Positions 1 through 11,641 of a DNA stretch of 64,000 bases are shown here, piece after piece. Position numbers and translations under genes: made by a program. Under the pieces are notes generated by a model. That model was not told the origin of the DNA. It searched no databases and saw only the letters and a program-made list of their open reading frames with translations. This DNA is from Streptacidiphilus sp. PB12-B1b (GTDB taxonomy: Bacteria; Actinomycetota; Actinomycetes; Streptomycetales; Streptomycetaceae), in assembly GCF_014084125.1 (NCBI RefSeq), contig NZ_CP048405.1:2480001-2544000 (forward strand). Reading direction: 5' to 3'. Within the stretch, counting starts at the first letter, position 1. Every line of letters begins with the position of its first letter.

Positions 1-859
1 AGTCGGCGCGGTCCAGGCCCGCGTAGCGGTGCGCCACCACCGGGTCGAGCACGCCGAAGGCCCCGTAGGCGCCGTCCACGTGCAGCCACAGCCCCTCCTC
101 GGCGCAGACGTCGGCGATGGCGTCCAGGTCGTCGACGGCGCCGGTGTTGACCGTCCCGGCCGAGGCCACCGCCAGGAACGGCGCCAGCCCGGCCGCGCGG
201 TCGGCCCGCACCTGCGCCTGCAGGGCGGCCGGGTCGAGGTGGCCGCCCGCGTCGGAGGCCACCGTGCGCAGGTTCCGGCTGCCCAGCCCCAGCAGCTCGA
301 CGGCCTTGCGGACGCAGGAGTGGCTCTCCACGCCCGCGTAGCCGGTCAGCGTCGGCAGCGCCGCCAGGCCCTGCTCGCGGACGTCCGCGCCCAGCCGCAG
401 CGCGGCCCGGCTGCGGGCCGCGCCCAGGGCGACGATGGTCGCCATCGACGCGCCGGAGGTGAGCAGCCCGGCGCCGGGCGGGTGCGGGAACCCGGCCAGC
501 TCGGCTATCCAGCGGACAACCGTGCGCTCCAGGTGCACGTCGGCGTGGTCGCCCCCGGCCGAGCTGGGGTTCATCGCGGCGGCGGCCAGCGCGCCCAGCA
601 CCCCGGCCGGCGCGGGCGCGGCGTTCACCCAGCCGAAGAAGCGCGGATGGCCGTTGCCCATCGGGTACGGCAGCACCTCGCGGCCGATCTCCGCGACCAG
701 CTCCTCCAGCCCCCGGCCCCGGACCGGCAGCGGCAGGCCCAGCAGCCGCTCCCGGGCGGCCGGTTCCACGGGCTGCCAGACCGGGCGGTCGGCCAGGCCG
801 CCGAGGTAGTCGGCGAGCAGGTCGACGGCGGAGTGCCCGGCGGCACGGAAGTCGTTCAT
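1..859 (-). CDS. PLP-dependent (group II) amino-acid decarboxylase, N-terminal part
   Basis: The gene runs off the left window edge, so only about the first 286 residues are present. The product begins MNDFRAAGHSAVDLLADYL, the usual opening of aromatic-L-amino-acid / diaminobutyrate / aspartate decarboxylases. The HVDGAYG motif, whose Asp binds the pyridine nitrogen of PLP, lies close to the cut. The PLP lysine (normally in an HKW motif just downstream) is outside the window. These enzymes remove the alpha-carboxyl group from an amino acid in the cytoplasm; the substrate cannot be told from this part. The ATG at 859 is preceded by a -10-like hexamer and no Shine-Dalgarno sequence, so the mRNA may be leaderless. 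Confidence 0.88.
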   Translation of the reverse strand, partial: MNDFRAAGHSAVDLLADYLGGLADRPVWQPVEPAARERLLGLPLPVRGRGLEELVAEIGREVLPYPMGNGHPRFFGWVNAAPAPAGVLGALAAAAMNPSSAGGDHADVHLERTVVRWIAELAGFPHPPGAGLLTSGASMATIVALGAARSRAALRLGADVREQGLAALPTLTGYAGVESHSCVRKAVELLGLGSRNLRTVASDAGGHLDPAALQAQVRADRAAGLAPFLAVASAGTVNTGAVDDLDAIADVCAEEGLWLHVDGAYGAFGVLDPVVAHRYAGLDRAD

Positions 860-866
860 GCGCCAG

Positions 867-872
867 ATGGTA
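867..872 (-). promoter_or_regulatory. -10-like hexamer of the decarboxylase gene
   Basis: TACCAT lies 7 nt before the ATG at 859 on the minus strand. No convincing -35 or Shine-Dalgarno is seen. The spacing fits a leaderless transcript. Confidence 0.4.
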
Positions 873-1024
873 TGACGGTGCCGCGGAGGTGTGAGGGCGG
901 GGCGTCCGCGCTGCCGCCCGGGGTGCCTCCCTTCGGTGCCGTTCGCAACCGAATCCGGTGTTCGAAGTGCTGAACTGCGGGAATGTGCGGACACTGGGAG
1001 AGTTGTCCGACGAGAGGCGGGAAC

Positions 1025-2737
1025 GTGAGCTTTGTCGCGGGGAGGGCGCCCAAGGGCGGGGGCGGGGTGCCCGCGCCGGGGGGCGACGGCGACGCGGCGC
1101 AGGCCGCGGGCGGCCCGGACACCGAGCCGGAGCGCGGCCCGGACACCGAGCCGGAGCGCGGCCCGGACGGCGCTCCCGACCCTGCGGGCGGCGGCGGCCG
1201 GCTGCGGCGGGCCGCCCGGAACAGCCGGATGCCGCTGCTCACCGCCGCCACCGGCGCGCTGCCGGTGCTGATCTTCCCGACCATCGGCTGGTGGTGGTTC
1301 GCCTACGTGTGCCTGGTGCCGCTGATGCTGGTGCTGCGCACCGCGCCCACGCCGCGCCGGGCGCTGAAGCTCGGCTGGTACGGCGGGATCGGCTTCCTGA
1401 TCGGGGTGATGAGCTGGCTGATCCCCACCCTCAGCGTCGCCATCGTGGCCCTGGCCGCGCTGCTCGGCCTGTTCTGGGCGCCCTGGGGCTGGCTGGTGTG
1501 GCGGCTGCTGCGCGGCCGTCCGGACGCCGGGCGGGCGCTGGCGGCGGTGGTGCTGGTGCCCTGCGGCTGGCTGGTCATCGAGACCGTCCGCTCCTGGCAG
1601 TACCTGGGCGGCCCCTGGGGGCTGCTCGGGGCCAGCCAGTACCGGCAGCACGACGCGCTGGTGCTGGCGTCCTTCGGCGGGGTGTGGCTGGACAGCCTGC
1701 TGATCGTCGCGGTGAACACCGCCGTGGTGGTGCTGGTCGCGGCCTGGGGCCGCTCCGTCGTCGGCTACGGGACGCTGGCCGCGCTGGCGGCCTGCGTGGC
1801 CGCGGTCTGCGCCTGGGCCCCGCAGCCCCGGCTGACCGGGGCCACCGCCGCCGTCGGCGTGGTCCAGCCGGGCGGCAGCGCCAACGACGCCGACCGCACC
1901 GCGCGCGGCGAGCGGCTCACCCGCACCCTGGTCGGGGACCGTCCCGACCTGGTGCTGTGGGGCGAGAGCAGCCTCACCGACGACCTGGGCGCCGACCCGG
2001 CGCTGACCGCGCAGATCGCCGCGCTCTCCCGGCAGACCGGGGCGGAGCTGCTGGTCAACGTGGACGCGGCGCAGGGCGGCAGCGGCGGCATCTACAAGAC
2101 CTCGGTGCTGGTCGGCCCGGACGGGCTGACCGGCCAGCAGTACGCCAAGATCCGGCTGGTGCCGTTCGGCGAGTACGTTCCGCTGCGGCCGGTGCTCGGC
2201 TGGATCACCTCCTTCTCCAAGGCGGCGGCGGTGGACCGGCGCCGGGGCACGGAGAACGTGGTGATGACCGTGGCCGAGCCCGGCGGCGGCACGCTCCGGG
2301 TCGGCCCGCTGATCTGCTTCGAGTCCGCCTTCCCGGACATGAGCCGGACCCTGGTGAACCGGGGTGCGCAGGTGATCGTGGTGCAGTCCTCGACCTCGAC
2401 CTTCCAGGACACCGCCGCGCCCGAGCAGCACGCCTCGCTGGCGGCGCTGCGGGCGGCGGAGACCGGGCGCCCGGTGGTCCAGGCGACGCTGACCGGCGTC
2501 AGCGTCGCCTACGACCCCTTCGGGCGCCAGGTCGGACAGCCGCTGACCACCGCCGACCGGGGGGCGACCGTCTACCGGGTGCCGCTGGCGACCGGCAGCA
2601 CCCTGTACGACCGCTGGGGCAACTGGCTGCCGACGCTGTGCTGCCTGCTGGTGGCGCTGAGCGCGGCGCTCTGGGGCGGCCGGGCCTGGGCCGGACGCCG
2701 CAGGCGGGCCGCTCGCGCAACCCGATCGGAGGGCTAG
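1025..2737 (+). CDS. lnt: Apolipoprotein N-acyltransferase
   Basis: It transfers a fatty acyl chain to the N-terminal cysteine of lipoproteins at the outer face of the membrane. A disordered, charged N-terminus of about 55 residues precedes several hydrophobic membrane segments (about residues 60-270) and a periplasmic-type nitrilase domain (about 280-540). The catalytic triad is visible as Glu314 in LWGESS, Lys375 in YAKIRLVPFGEYVP and Cys431 in GPLICFESAFP. A last membrane helix and an Arg-rich tail end the protein. I chose the GTG at 1025 because GAGAGG lies 7 nt upstream; an in-frame ATG at 983 would add 14 residues. The N-terminus holds a 24-bp tandem repeat. Lnt was first described in Gram-negatives, but actinomycete homologues are well known. 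Confidence 0.92.
   Translation: MSFVAGRAPKGGGGVPAPGGDGDAAQAAGGPDTEPERGPDTEPERGPDGAPDPAGGGGRLRRAARNSRMPLLTAATGALPVLIFPTIGWWWFAYVCLVPLMLVLRTAPTPRRALKLGWYGGIGFLIGVMSWLIPTLSVAIVALAALLGLFWAPWGWLVWRLLRGRPDAGRALAAVVLVPCGWLVIETVRSWQYLGGPWGLLGASQYRQHDALVLASFGGVWLDSLLIVAVNTAVVVLVAAWGRSVVGYGTLAALAACVAAVCAWAPQPRLTGATAAVGVVQPGGSANDADRTARGERLTRTLVGDRPDLVLWGESSLTDDLGADPALTAQIAALSRQTGAELLVNVDAAQGGSGGIYKTSVLVGPDGLTGQQYAKIRLVPFGEYVPLRPVLGWITSFSKAAAVDRRRGTENVVMTVAEPGGGTLRVGPLICFESAFPDMSRTLVNRGAQVIVVQSSTSTFQDTAAPEQHASLAALRAAETGRPVVQATLTGVSVAYDPFGRQVGQPLTTADRGATVYRVPLATGSTLYDRWGNWLPTLCCLLVALSAALWGGRAWAGRRRRAARATRSEG
1112..1168 (+). repeat. 24-bp tandem repeat inside lnt
   Basis: Two exact 24-bp units (1112-1135 and 1136-1159) plus a 9-bp start of a third encode repeated GPDTEPER. 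The repeat lies in the disordered N-terminus before the membrane domain. Confidence 0.9.
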
Positions 2738-2757
2738 GGCTCCACTCGGGCGGTGTT

Positions 2758-2775
2758 CTGCCCGATTTCGGGCAG
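2758..2775 (+). terminator. Hairpin downstream of lnt
   Basis: CTGCCCG and CGGGCAG form a perfect 7-bp stem with an ATTT loop, 20 nt after the lnt stop codon. There is no U-tract, as is common in actinomycetes. Confidence 0.5.
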
Positions 2776-2817
2776 GATTCTTGGATTCGGCGAAGGGGCT
2801 GCGTAAGGTCTCACCTC

Positions 2818-3132
2818 GTGTCCAGTCCCTCCGCCTCCAGCACGCACCCGACGGGAGCGCCCCGACCTGCGCATCCGCACGAGGAGCTGCTCGACCACCT
2901 GGCGCGGACCACCGCGCTCGGTCCCAGCGAGGCGGCTCGGGTCGTCGCCGACGTGCTGGCGTACTTCTCCGAGAGCACCGAGGAGTACGTGCGCCGGCGC
3001 CACGGCGAACTGCAGGCCAAGGGGCTGACCAACGAACGGATCTTCGAGCGGATCGCGCAGGAGCTGCCGCAGCGGCGGGTCCGCGCGGCCGAACTCTCGG
3101 CGCGCCAGCTGCGCCGGACCGTCTACGGCTGA
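2818..3132 (+). CDS. Small conserved-looking helical protein, function unknown
   Basis: It encodes 104 residues from a GTG at 2818, with AAGG 9 nt upstream; TAAGGT at 2804-2809 could alternatively be a -10 hexamer. The first 25 residues are Ser/Pro/Ala-rich. The rest is a compact, charged, mostly helical domain (DHLARTTALGPSEAARVVAD near its start, ending ARQLRRTVYG) with no cysteine, signal or membrane segment. The ending resembles short nucleic-acid-binding or regulatory helical proteins, but I do not recognise the family. It sits 54 nt upstream of glmS on the same strand and could be co-transcribed with it. Confidence 0.65.
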   Translation: MSSPSASSTHPTGAPRPAHPHEELLDHLARTTALGPSEAARVVADVLAYFSESTEEYVRRRHGELQAKGLTNERIFERIAQELPQRRVRAAELSARQLRRTVYG

Positions 3133-3186
3133 CGGCCGCCCGGCAGCAGTCCGTGACCACCACCCGAGCTAGAAGGAGCACCGCCC

Positions 3187-5038
<1,852 letters not shown>

Positions 5039-5052
<14 letters not shown>

Positions 5053-6400
5053 CCGCCGGCTCCGGGGCCAGGTGCGCGGTGATCACCAGGGTGGCCTCCT
5101 CGACCTGGTAGTCCAGCGGGACGCCGAGCCGGCGCAGGGTGGCCACCATCCCGGTGTTGGACGAGGTGGTGACGGCGTAGACCTCGCCGATGCCGGCGTC
5201 CCGCGCCAGCTCGGCGAGCCTGCGCACCAGCTCCGCGCCCAGGCCCCGGCGCTGCCAGGCGTCCTCGACCAGCACGGCGATCTCGGCGCTGCCGTCGTCC
5301 CACATCAGGTGGGCGAGCGCGACGAGGTCGCCGTCGCCGGTCTCCACGGTCAGGGTCTGGCCGTAGCGGGGCTCCAGCAGGTGGCCGATGTAGCGGTCGG
5401 CGTCGCCGACCGGGCCGTGGTAGCGCAGCCGCAGCGTCCGGGTGCTGCACCGCTCGTGCAGCGCCAGCGCGGCCTGCCGGTCGGACGGGTCGGCCCGGCG
5501 CACCGTCAGCTCGTTCCCGGCCGGGAGGGTCAGCAGGTCCCGGGTGTCCGGGACGCGCGGGCCCAGCTGGCCGTCCAGCTCGATCAGCGCCCGGGCGCGG
5601 GCGAACTCGGTGGGCGTGAACGGCGGTTCGTCGCGGGTGACCACCAGCACCCCGCCCGAGGGGTCGCGCAGCCGCATGGTGCTGCCGTCCAGGTCGTCCT
5701 CGTCGATCTCGGCGGGCAGCGAGCGGATGGTGCAGCGGCCGAACAACTGCCGCAGCGCCAGCGGGAGTTCGGCGGCGTCCAAGGCGGTGCGGGTGGCCAG
5801 GTTGAGGATCCGCGTGGGCACGTCCACCAGGTCGTGGGCGTCGGCGCGCTCCAGCCACACCTCGGTGCCCCCGGCCGCGACCACGGCCCGGCTGATGTCC
5901 TGCGCCGGGGTGTCGGCGTGGGCCTGGACCACGAACTCGTCGATGGTGACGTCGGCCAGCGGGTGCGCCTGCATGGAGATGATGTTGACCGGCAGGTCGG
6001 CCAGCGCCCGGCACAGGGCGGCCAGGCTGCCGGGCGCGTCGGTGACCGTCGCCCGGATCCGCCACAGCGCCCGGTCCTGCGGCGGCAGCGGCGAGGGCAG
6101 CGCCGCGGCGCCGGGCTCCCCGGCGGAGGACGACACGATGTCGCCCGGGGCCGGGCCGGGAGGGGCGTGCGGGTGGCGGTGCGACCACCAGCCGTGCCAA
6201 GCCGCCGTGGCCATCAGCGCCAGTGCGGAGGCGATCAGCAGGAACGGACCGTCGTGGCCGTGCACCACCACGTTGGCGATCAGGTCGGCCAGGGCGACGG
6301 CGACGAACACCGACGCCAGCTCGACCGTCTCGCGGCGCCAGTGCTGTCTGCGGGTGTCGGAGCGGGCGGAGGCGGAGGCGTGGCGAGTCAACTTGTCCAT
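5039..6400 (-). CDS. ACT-domain GNAT acetyltransferase with N-terminal membrane segment
   Basis: The product (453 residues from the ATG at 6400) has one or two hydrophobic segments at about 20-65, an ACT-type amino-acid-binding domain at about 110-190 (starts WRIRATVTDAPGSLAALCRA) and a GNAT acetyl-CoA domain at about 310-435, whose acetyl-CoA loop is QRRGLGAELV. ACT-GNAT protein lysine acetyltransferases controlled by amino acids have been described in actinobacteria; that function is inferred here from architecture. I preferred 6400 because GGCAGGA lies upstream; an ATG at 6478 in the same frame has no ribosome site. The 3' end overlaps glmS by 14 nt. Confidence 0.85.
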
Positions 6401-6524
6401 GCTGCGAATCCTGCCGAAGCGGTGTTTCGTGATCACGAACGGATCATGACCAGGACGTAAAGACTGGTTATTAGTCATTTGTCCGAATCTGCTGGCGAAG
6501 ACAGGCTGTCAGGAGTTACCACGT

Positions 6525-7316
6525 CTAGGGGTAGGGCAACAGTTCCGGGCGCTTGGGGCTGCGGCCGTCGCCCGACGAGGTGCCCCGGATCCGCCGCATC
6601 ACCCACGGCCCCAAGTGCCGTCCCAGCCACCGCAGATCGTCCGCCAGCCGACGCGCCCGGCCGGGCGGCGGGACCGGCGGCAGCGGCGCCCGCCAGTCGA
6701 ACTCCGGCGGTTGGCCCACGGCCTGCAGCACCGCCTCCGCCACCCGGCGGTGCCCCTCCGGCGACAGGTGCAGCCGGTCCTCCGCCCACAGCCGGGGATC
6801 GTCGAAGCAGGGCGCGTCGAACAGCTCGACCACGACCACGCCCGGCTGCTCCGCCAGCTCCGACACGAACCGCTTCAGCCGCAGGATCGCCGGGAGCACC
6901 CGCGAGCCGCCCGCCATCCGCCGGCTCGGGTCGGTGCTGTGGAACAGCACCAGCAGCCGCGCGCCGGACGCCAGCTTCCCTGCCGCCTCGCCCAGCTGCG
7001 CACAGACCGCCTCCACGTCGCAGCCCGGCCGCAGCACGTCGTTCAGGCCGCCGGCCAGGGTCACCAGCTCCCCGCCCAGCGAGGCGGCCCGGTCCACCTG
7101 CTGGTCCACGATCTGGCCGATCAGCTTGCCGCGCACGGCCAGGTTGGCGTACCGGAAGCCGCCCCCGGCCTGCGCCGCCAGCCGCTCGGCCACCCGGTCC
7201 GCCCAGCCCCGGTACTCACCGTCCCCCAGCACCTCGTCGCACATGCCCTCGGTGAACGAGTCGCCCACGGCGACCATGCTGCGGAACGGCCCGAGGCCGT
7301 CGGCGGAAACAGTCAT
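6525..7316 (-). CDS. SGNH/GDSL-family hydrolase
   Basis: The 263-residue protein carries the SGNH blocks: block I VAVGDSFTEG with the nucleophilic Ser near residue 20, the block III Asn in LAGGLNDVL near 90, and block V DRLHLSPEGH with the catalytic Asp/His near 190. These enzymes are esterases or lipases acting on varied acyl esters. There is no signal peptide, so a cytoplasmic role is likely. The C-terminus is a Pro/Arg-rich tail. TAGGGT sits 6 nt before the ATG and no Shine-Dalgarno is present, so the mRNA may be leaderless. A strong hairpin separates it from icd upstream. Confidence 0.9.
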   Translation of the reverse strand: MTVSADGLGPFRSMVAVGDSFTEGMCDEVLGDGEYRGWADRVAERLAAQAGGGFRYANLAVRGKLIGQIVDQQVDRAASLGGELVTLAGGLNDVLRPGCDVEAVCAQLGEAAGKLASGARLLVLFHSTDPSRRMAGGSRVLPAILRLKRFVSELAEQPGVVVVELFDAPCFDDPRLWAEDRLHLSPEGHRRVAEAVLQAVGQPPEFDWRAPLPPVPPPGRARRLADDLRWLGRHLGPWVMRRIRGTSSGDGRSPKRPELLPYP

Positions 7317-7322
7317 GCGCCG

Positions 7323-7328
7323 ACCCTA
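7323..7328 (-). promoter_or_regulatory. -10-like hexamer of the SGNH hydrolase gene
   Basis: TAGGGT lies 6 nt before the ATG at 7316 on the minus strand, consistent with a leaderless mRNA. It lies just past the icd terminator. Confidence 0.45.
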
Positions 7329-7349
7329 TCCAGCCGCGCCCGGGACGCG

Positions 7350-7391
7350 CAGGGGCCCCGGTCCCGGCGGTGTGCCGGGCCGGGGCCCCTG
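7350..7391 (-). terminator. Strong hairpin terminator after icd
   Basis: A perfect 12-bp stem (7350-7361 with 7380-7391) encloses a second 6-bp stem CCCGGC/GCCGGG with a GGTGT loop. It lies 34 nt after the icd stop codon and before the hydrolase promoter. Confidence 0.75.
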
Positions 7392-7424
7392 GTGCTGCTT
7401 ACCTGCTCACCTGCGGCGGCCTCG

Positions 7425-9656
<2,232 letters not shown>

Positions 9657-9672
9657 TCACGTCTCCAACGTT

Positions 9673-9686
9673 TCTCGACATCAAGA
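9673..9686. promoter_or_regulatory. Imperfect palindrome upstream of icd
   Basis: TCTCGA-CA-TCAAGA is a dyad with one mismatch, about 30 nt before the icd start. It is in the right place for an operator; the regulator is not identifiable from this window. Confidence 0.4.
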
Positions 9687-9743
9687 TATCTCCTGATCGG
9701 CCCTTCCGGACACCAACCCCGCGCCGAACCGCTCCGGCGCCGG

Positions 9744-10340
9744 TCAGAACGCCGTGCGGTGCTCCCGGCCGAGCAGGACGTAGTGCTCGCCGTTGAGCCT
9801 GATCCCGGCCCGGTCCTCCTCGCCCAGCTCCCGCTTGACCTTGGCCGGAACCCCGGCGACCAGCGAGTTCGGCGGGATCTGCATGCCCTGCGGGACCACC
9901 GCCCCGGCCGCGATCAGCGAGCCGGTGCCGATCCGGGCGCCGTTGAGCACGGTCGCGCCCATGCCCACCAGCACCTCGTCCTCGACGGTGCAGCCGTGCA
10001 GCACCGCGTTGTGGCCCACCGTGACGCCGCTGCCGACGACGACCGGGAAGCCGGGGTCGGCGTGGACCGTGCAGTTGTCCTGGATGTTGCTGTTCCCGCC
10101 GATGGTGATCGACTCGCAGTCGCCGCGCAGCACGGCGTGGTACCAGACGCCGGAGCCTGCGGCCAGGCTCACCGAGCCGAGGACGACCGCGGTCGGCGCG
10201 ACGAAGGCGTCGTCGTGCACCTCGGGCGTGCGCCCGCAGACCGGCGCGACCAGCGCTCCGGGGCGGGCGGCGGGGGCAGGTGCGGCGGGAACGGGCACGG
10301 CGGGGGCAGGTGCGGCGGCGGGGGTGTGCGGTTCGGTCAT
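9744..10340 (-). CDS. Gamma-class carbonic anhydrase / hexapeptide-repeat protein
   Basis: After an Ala/Pro-rich leader of about 30 residues, the 198-residue protein is a left-handed beta-helix built of hexapeptide repeats. The three metal-ligand histidines of gamma-carbonic anhydrases are present, one in NCTVHADPG and two in VTVGHNAVLHG. The conserved Arg of VLRGDCESITIG and the Asn/Gln of NSNIQDN are also there. It probably hydrates CO2 or acts in a related role; many family members have not been shown to be active. GGGAG lies 8 nt before the ATG. Confidence 0.9.
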   Translation of the reverse strand: MTEPHTPAAAPAPAVPVPAAPAPAARPGALVAPVCGRTPEVHDDAFVAPTAVVLGSVSLAAGSGVWYHAVLRGDCESITIGGNSNIQDNCTVHADPGFPVVVGSGVTVGHNAVLHGCTVEDEVLVGMGATVLNGARIGTGSLIAAGAVVPQGMQIPPNSLVAGVPAKVKRELGEEDRAGIRLNGEHYVLLGREHRTAF

Positions 10341-10500
10341 GGCGGTGCTCCCGGGGCGGGCGGCCGGTGTCGTCCGGCGGGCGTCGGCTGGTCGGTGTCG
10401 ACTGCACGCTACCCCGGCCGGTCACGGCCGCTCGCGACAGCGGCCGACGGTACGTCAGCTGCCTTTCGGCGATGGGGCTTTGGCATCGCCCCGGGGGACA

Positions 10501-10531
10501 GGTACAGCATGCCCATGCCATACTCTGTACC
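10501..10531. promoter_or_regulatory. Inverted repeat in the gamma-CA / gntR intergenic region
   Basis: GGTACAG (10501-10507) and CTGTACC (10525-10531) are perfect inverse complements separated by 17 nt, with another GGTACA at 10542. It may be an operator. The rest of the 494-nt gap (10341-10834) holds the palindrome at 10724 and no gene that I can see. Confidence 0.35.
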
Positions 10532-10723
10532 CGATATGAGTGGTACACCTGCTCCATCACGATTGTCCGCCCGGGGCCTGCCCGCCCCGGGCGGGCGGCC
10601 GCGCGCCGCCCCACCCGGCCCCGCCGCCCCCGGGTGCGCCAACTGATCGGCCCCGCAAGGACGCTGGCGATTCCGGCCGTGAACGGGAGCGGAGAGCCCT
10701 GCCCACCTGCCGAGCACCCCACG

Positions 10724-10741
10724 CATTGGTCTTGACCAATG
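10724..10741. promoter_or_regulatory. Perfect 18-bp palindrome, DasR-responsive-element-like operator
   Basis: CATTGGTC-TT-GACCAATG is a perfect dyad with the TGGTC-N2-GACCA core. The published dre consensus bound by DasR-type GntR regulators is ACTGGTCTAGACCACT-like. It lies about 94 nt upstream of a gene for a UTRA-GntR regulator, so autoregulation is the simplest reading. Confidence 0.65.
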
Positions 10742-10834
10742 ACCGGGGTGGCCCTATGGTCGCCCATAGTGCAGGGTCCTTTAAGAAATAAGGGCGCATA
10801 AATACTGCACCCGAGGTCACAGGCGGAGGACAGG

Positions 10835-11641
10835 GTGGGGAGCACACAGGTCGCGGGCGGCACGGCAGTCGAGACGACCCCCGAGCCCAAGTACTGGCAG
10901 CTGCGCACCGTGCTGGTGCGCGCGCTCGACACCGAGTTCTCCGCGGGCGAGGTGCTCCCCAACGAGCGCGACCTCTCCGCGCGTTTCGGCGTCGCCCGCG
11001 CCACCCTGCGGCAGGCGCTCGACCAGCTCGAACTCGAGGGCCGCCTGGTCCGCCGCCGCGGCATCGGCACCCTGGTCGCGGCCCCGCGCATGGGCGTGCC
11101 CATGGTCGAGGCCACCGACAACCACTTCGGCGCCGGACGCGACAGCTGGCGGATCGTCGACGCCGACTACGCCGCCGCGCCCGCCGCCGTCGCCGCCGCC
11201 CTGGGCGTCGCCGCCGACGAGCCGGTGCACGTGGTCCGCCGGCTGCGGATGATGCGCGGCCAGGCCATCGGCGCCGAGACCCTGTACGTCCCGGACGCGG
11301 TGGTGCCGCAGCCCCCCGGCTCCTACATCAAGCACAGCCTCGCCGAGTCCAGCCGCGCCCGCTCGGTGCTGCGGCAGCTCCAGCGGCTGGAGCCGGACGG
11401 CGAGTCCCGCGCGGTGGAGCTCGGCGTCGCCGAGGACGAGGCCGCCCGCCTGCTGGAGCGCCCGCCGGGCATCCCGGTGCTGGTGGTCACCGCCCGCTAC
11501 CGCGCGCAGGGCCGGGTCGCCGTCGTCGGCGTCTCCACCTACCGGGCCGACACCTGCCGGCTGACCTTCGGCGAGTCCGGCATGGTCGAGGTCGCCCCGG
11601 TCGCCGCCCCCGCCCCGGCCGAGGTCCGCGCCGCCTCCTGA
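10835..11641 (+). CDS. GntR-family regulator with UTRA domain
   Basis: The 268-residue protein has an N-terminal winged helix-turn-helix (about 20-90: VLPNERDLSARFGVARATLR, then LEGRLVRRRGIGTLVA) and a C-terminal UTRA effector domain (about 110-250). UTRA-GntR proteins such as DasR sense phosphorylated sugars or related effectors. GGCGGAGGA lies just upstream of the GTG start. It is preceded by a perfect dre-like palindrome. It is not DasR itself, since its sequence differs widely from the canonical protein; a paralogue is likely. Its 3' end overlaps the convergent ROK gene by 103 nt. Confidence 0.9.
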   Translation: MGSTQVAGGTAVETTPEPKYWQLRTVLVRALDTEFSAGEVLPNERDLSARFGVARATLRQALDQLELEGRLVRRRGIGTLVAAPRMGVPMVEATDNHFGAGRDSWRIVDADYAAAPAAVAAALGVAADEPVHVVRRLRMMRGQAIGAETLYVPDAVVPQPPGSYIKHSLAESSRARSVLRQLQRLEPDGESRAVELGVAEDEAARLLERPPGIPVLVVTARYRAQGRVAVVGVSTYRADTCRLTFGESGMVEVAPVAAPAPAEVRAAS

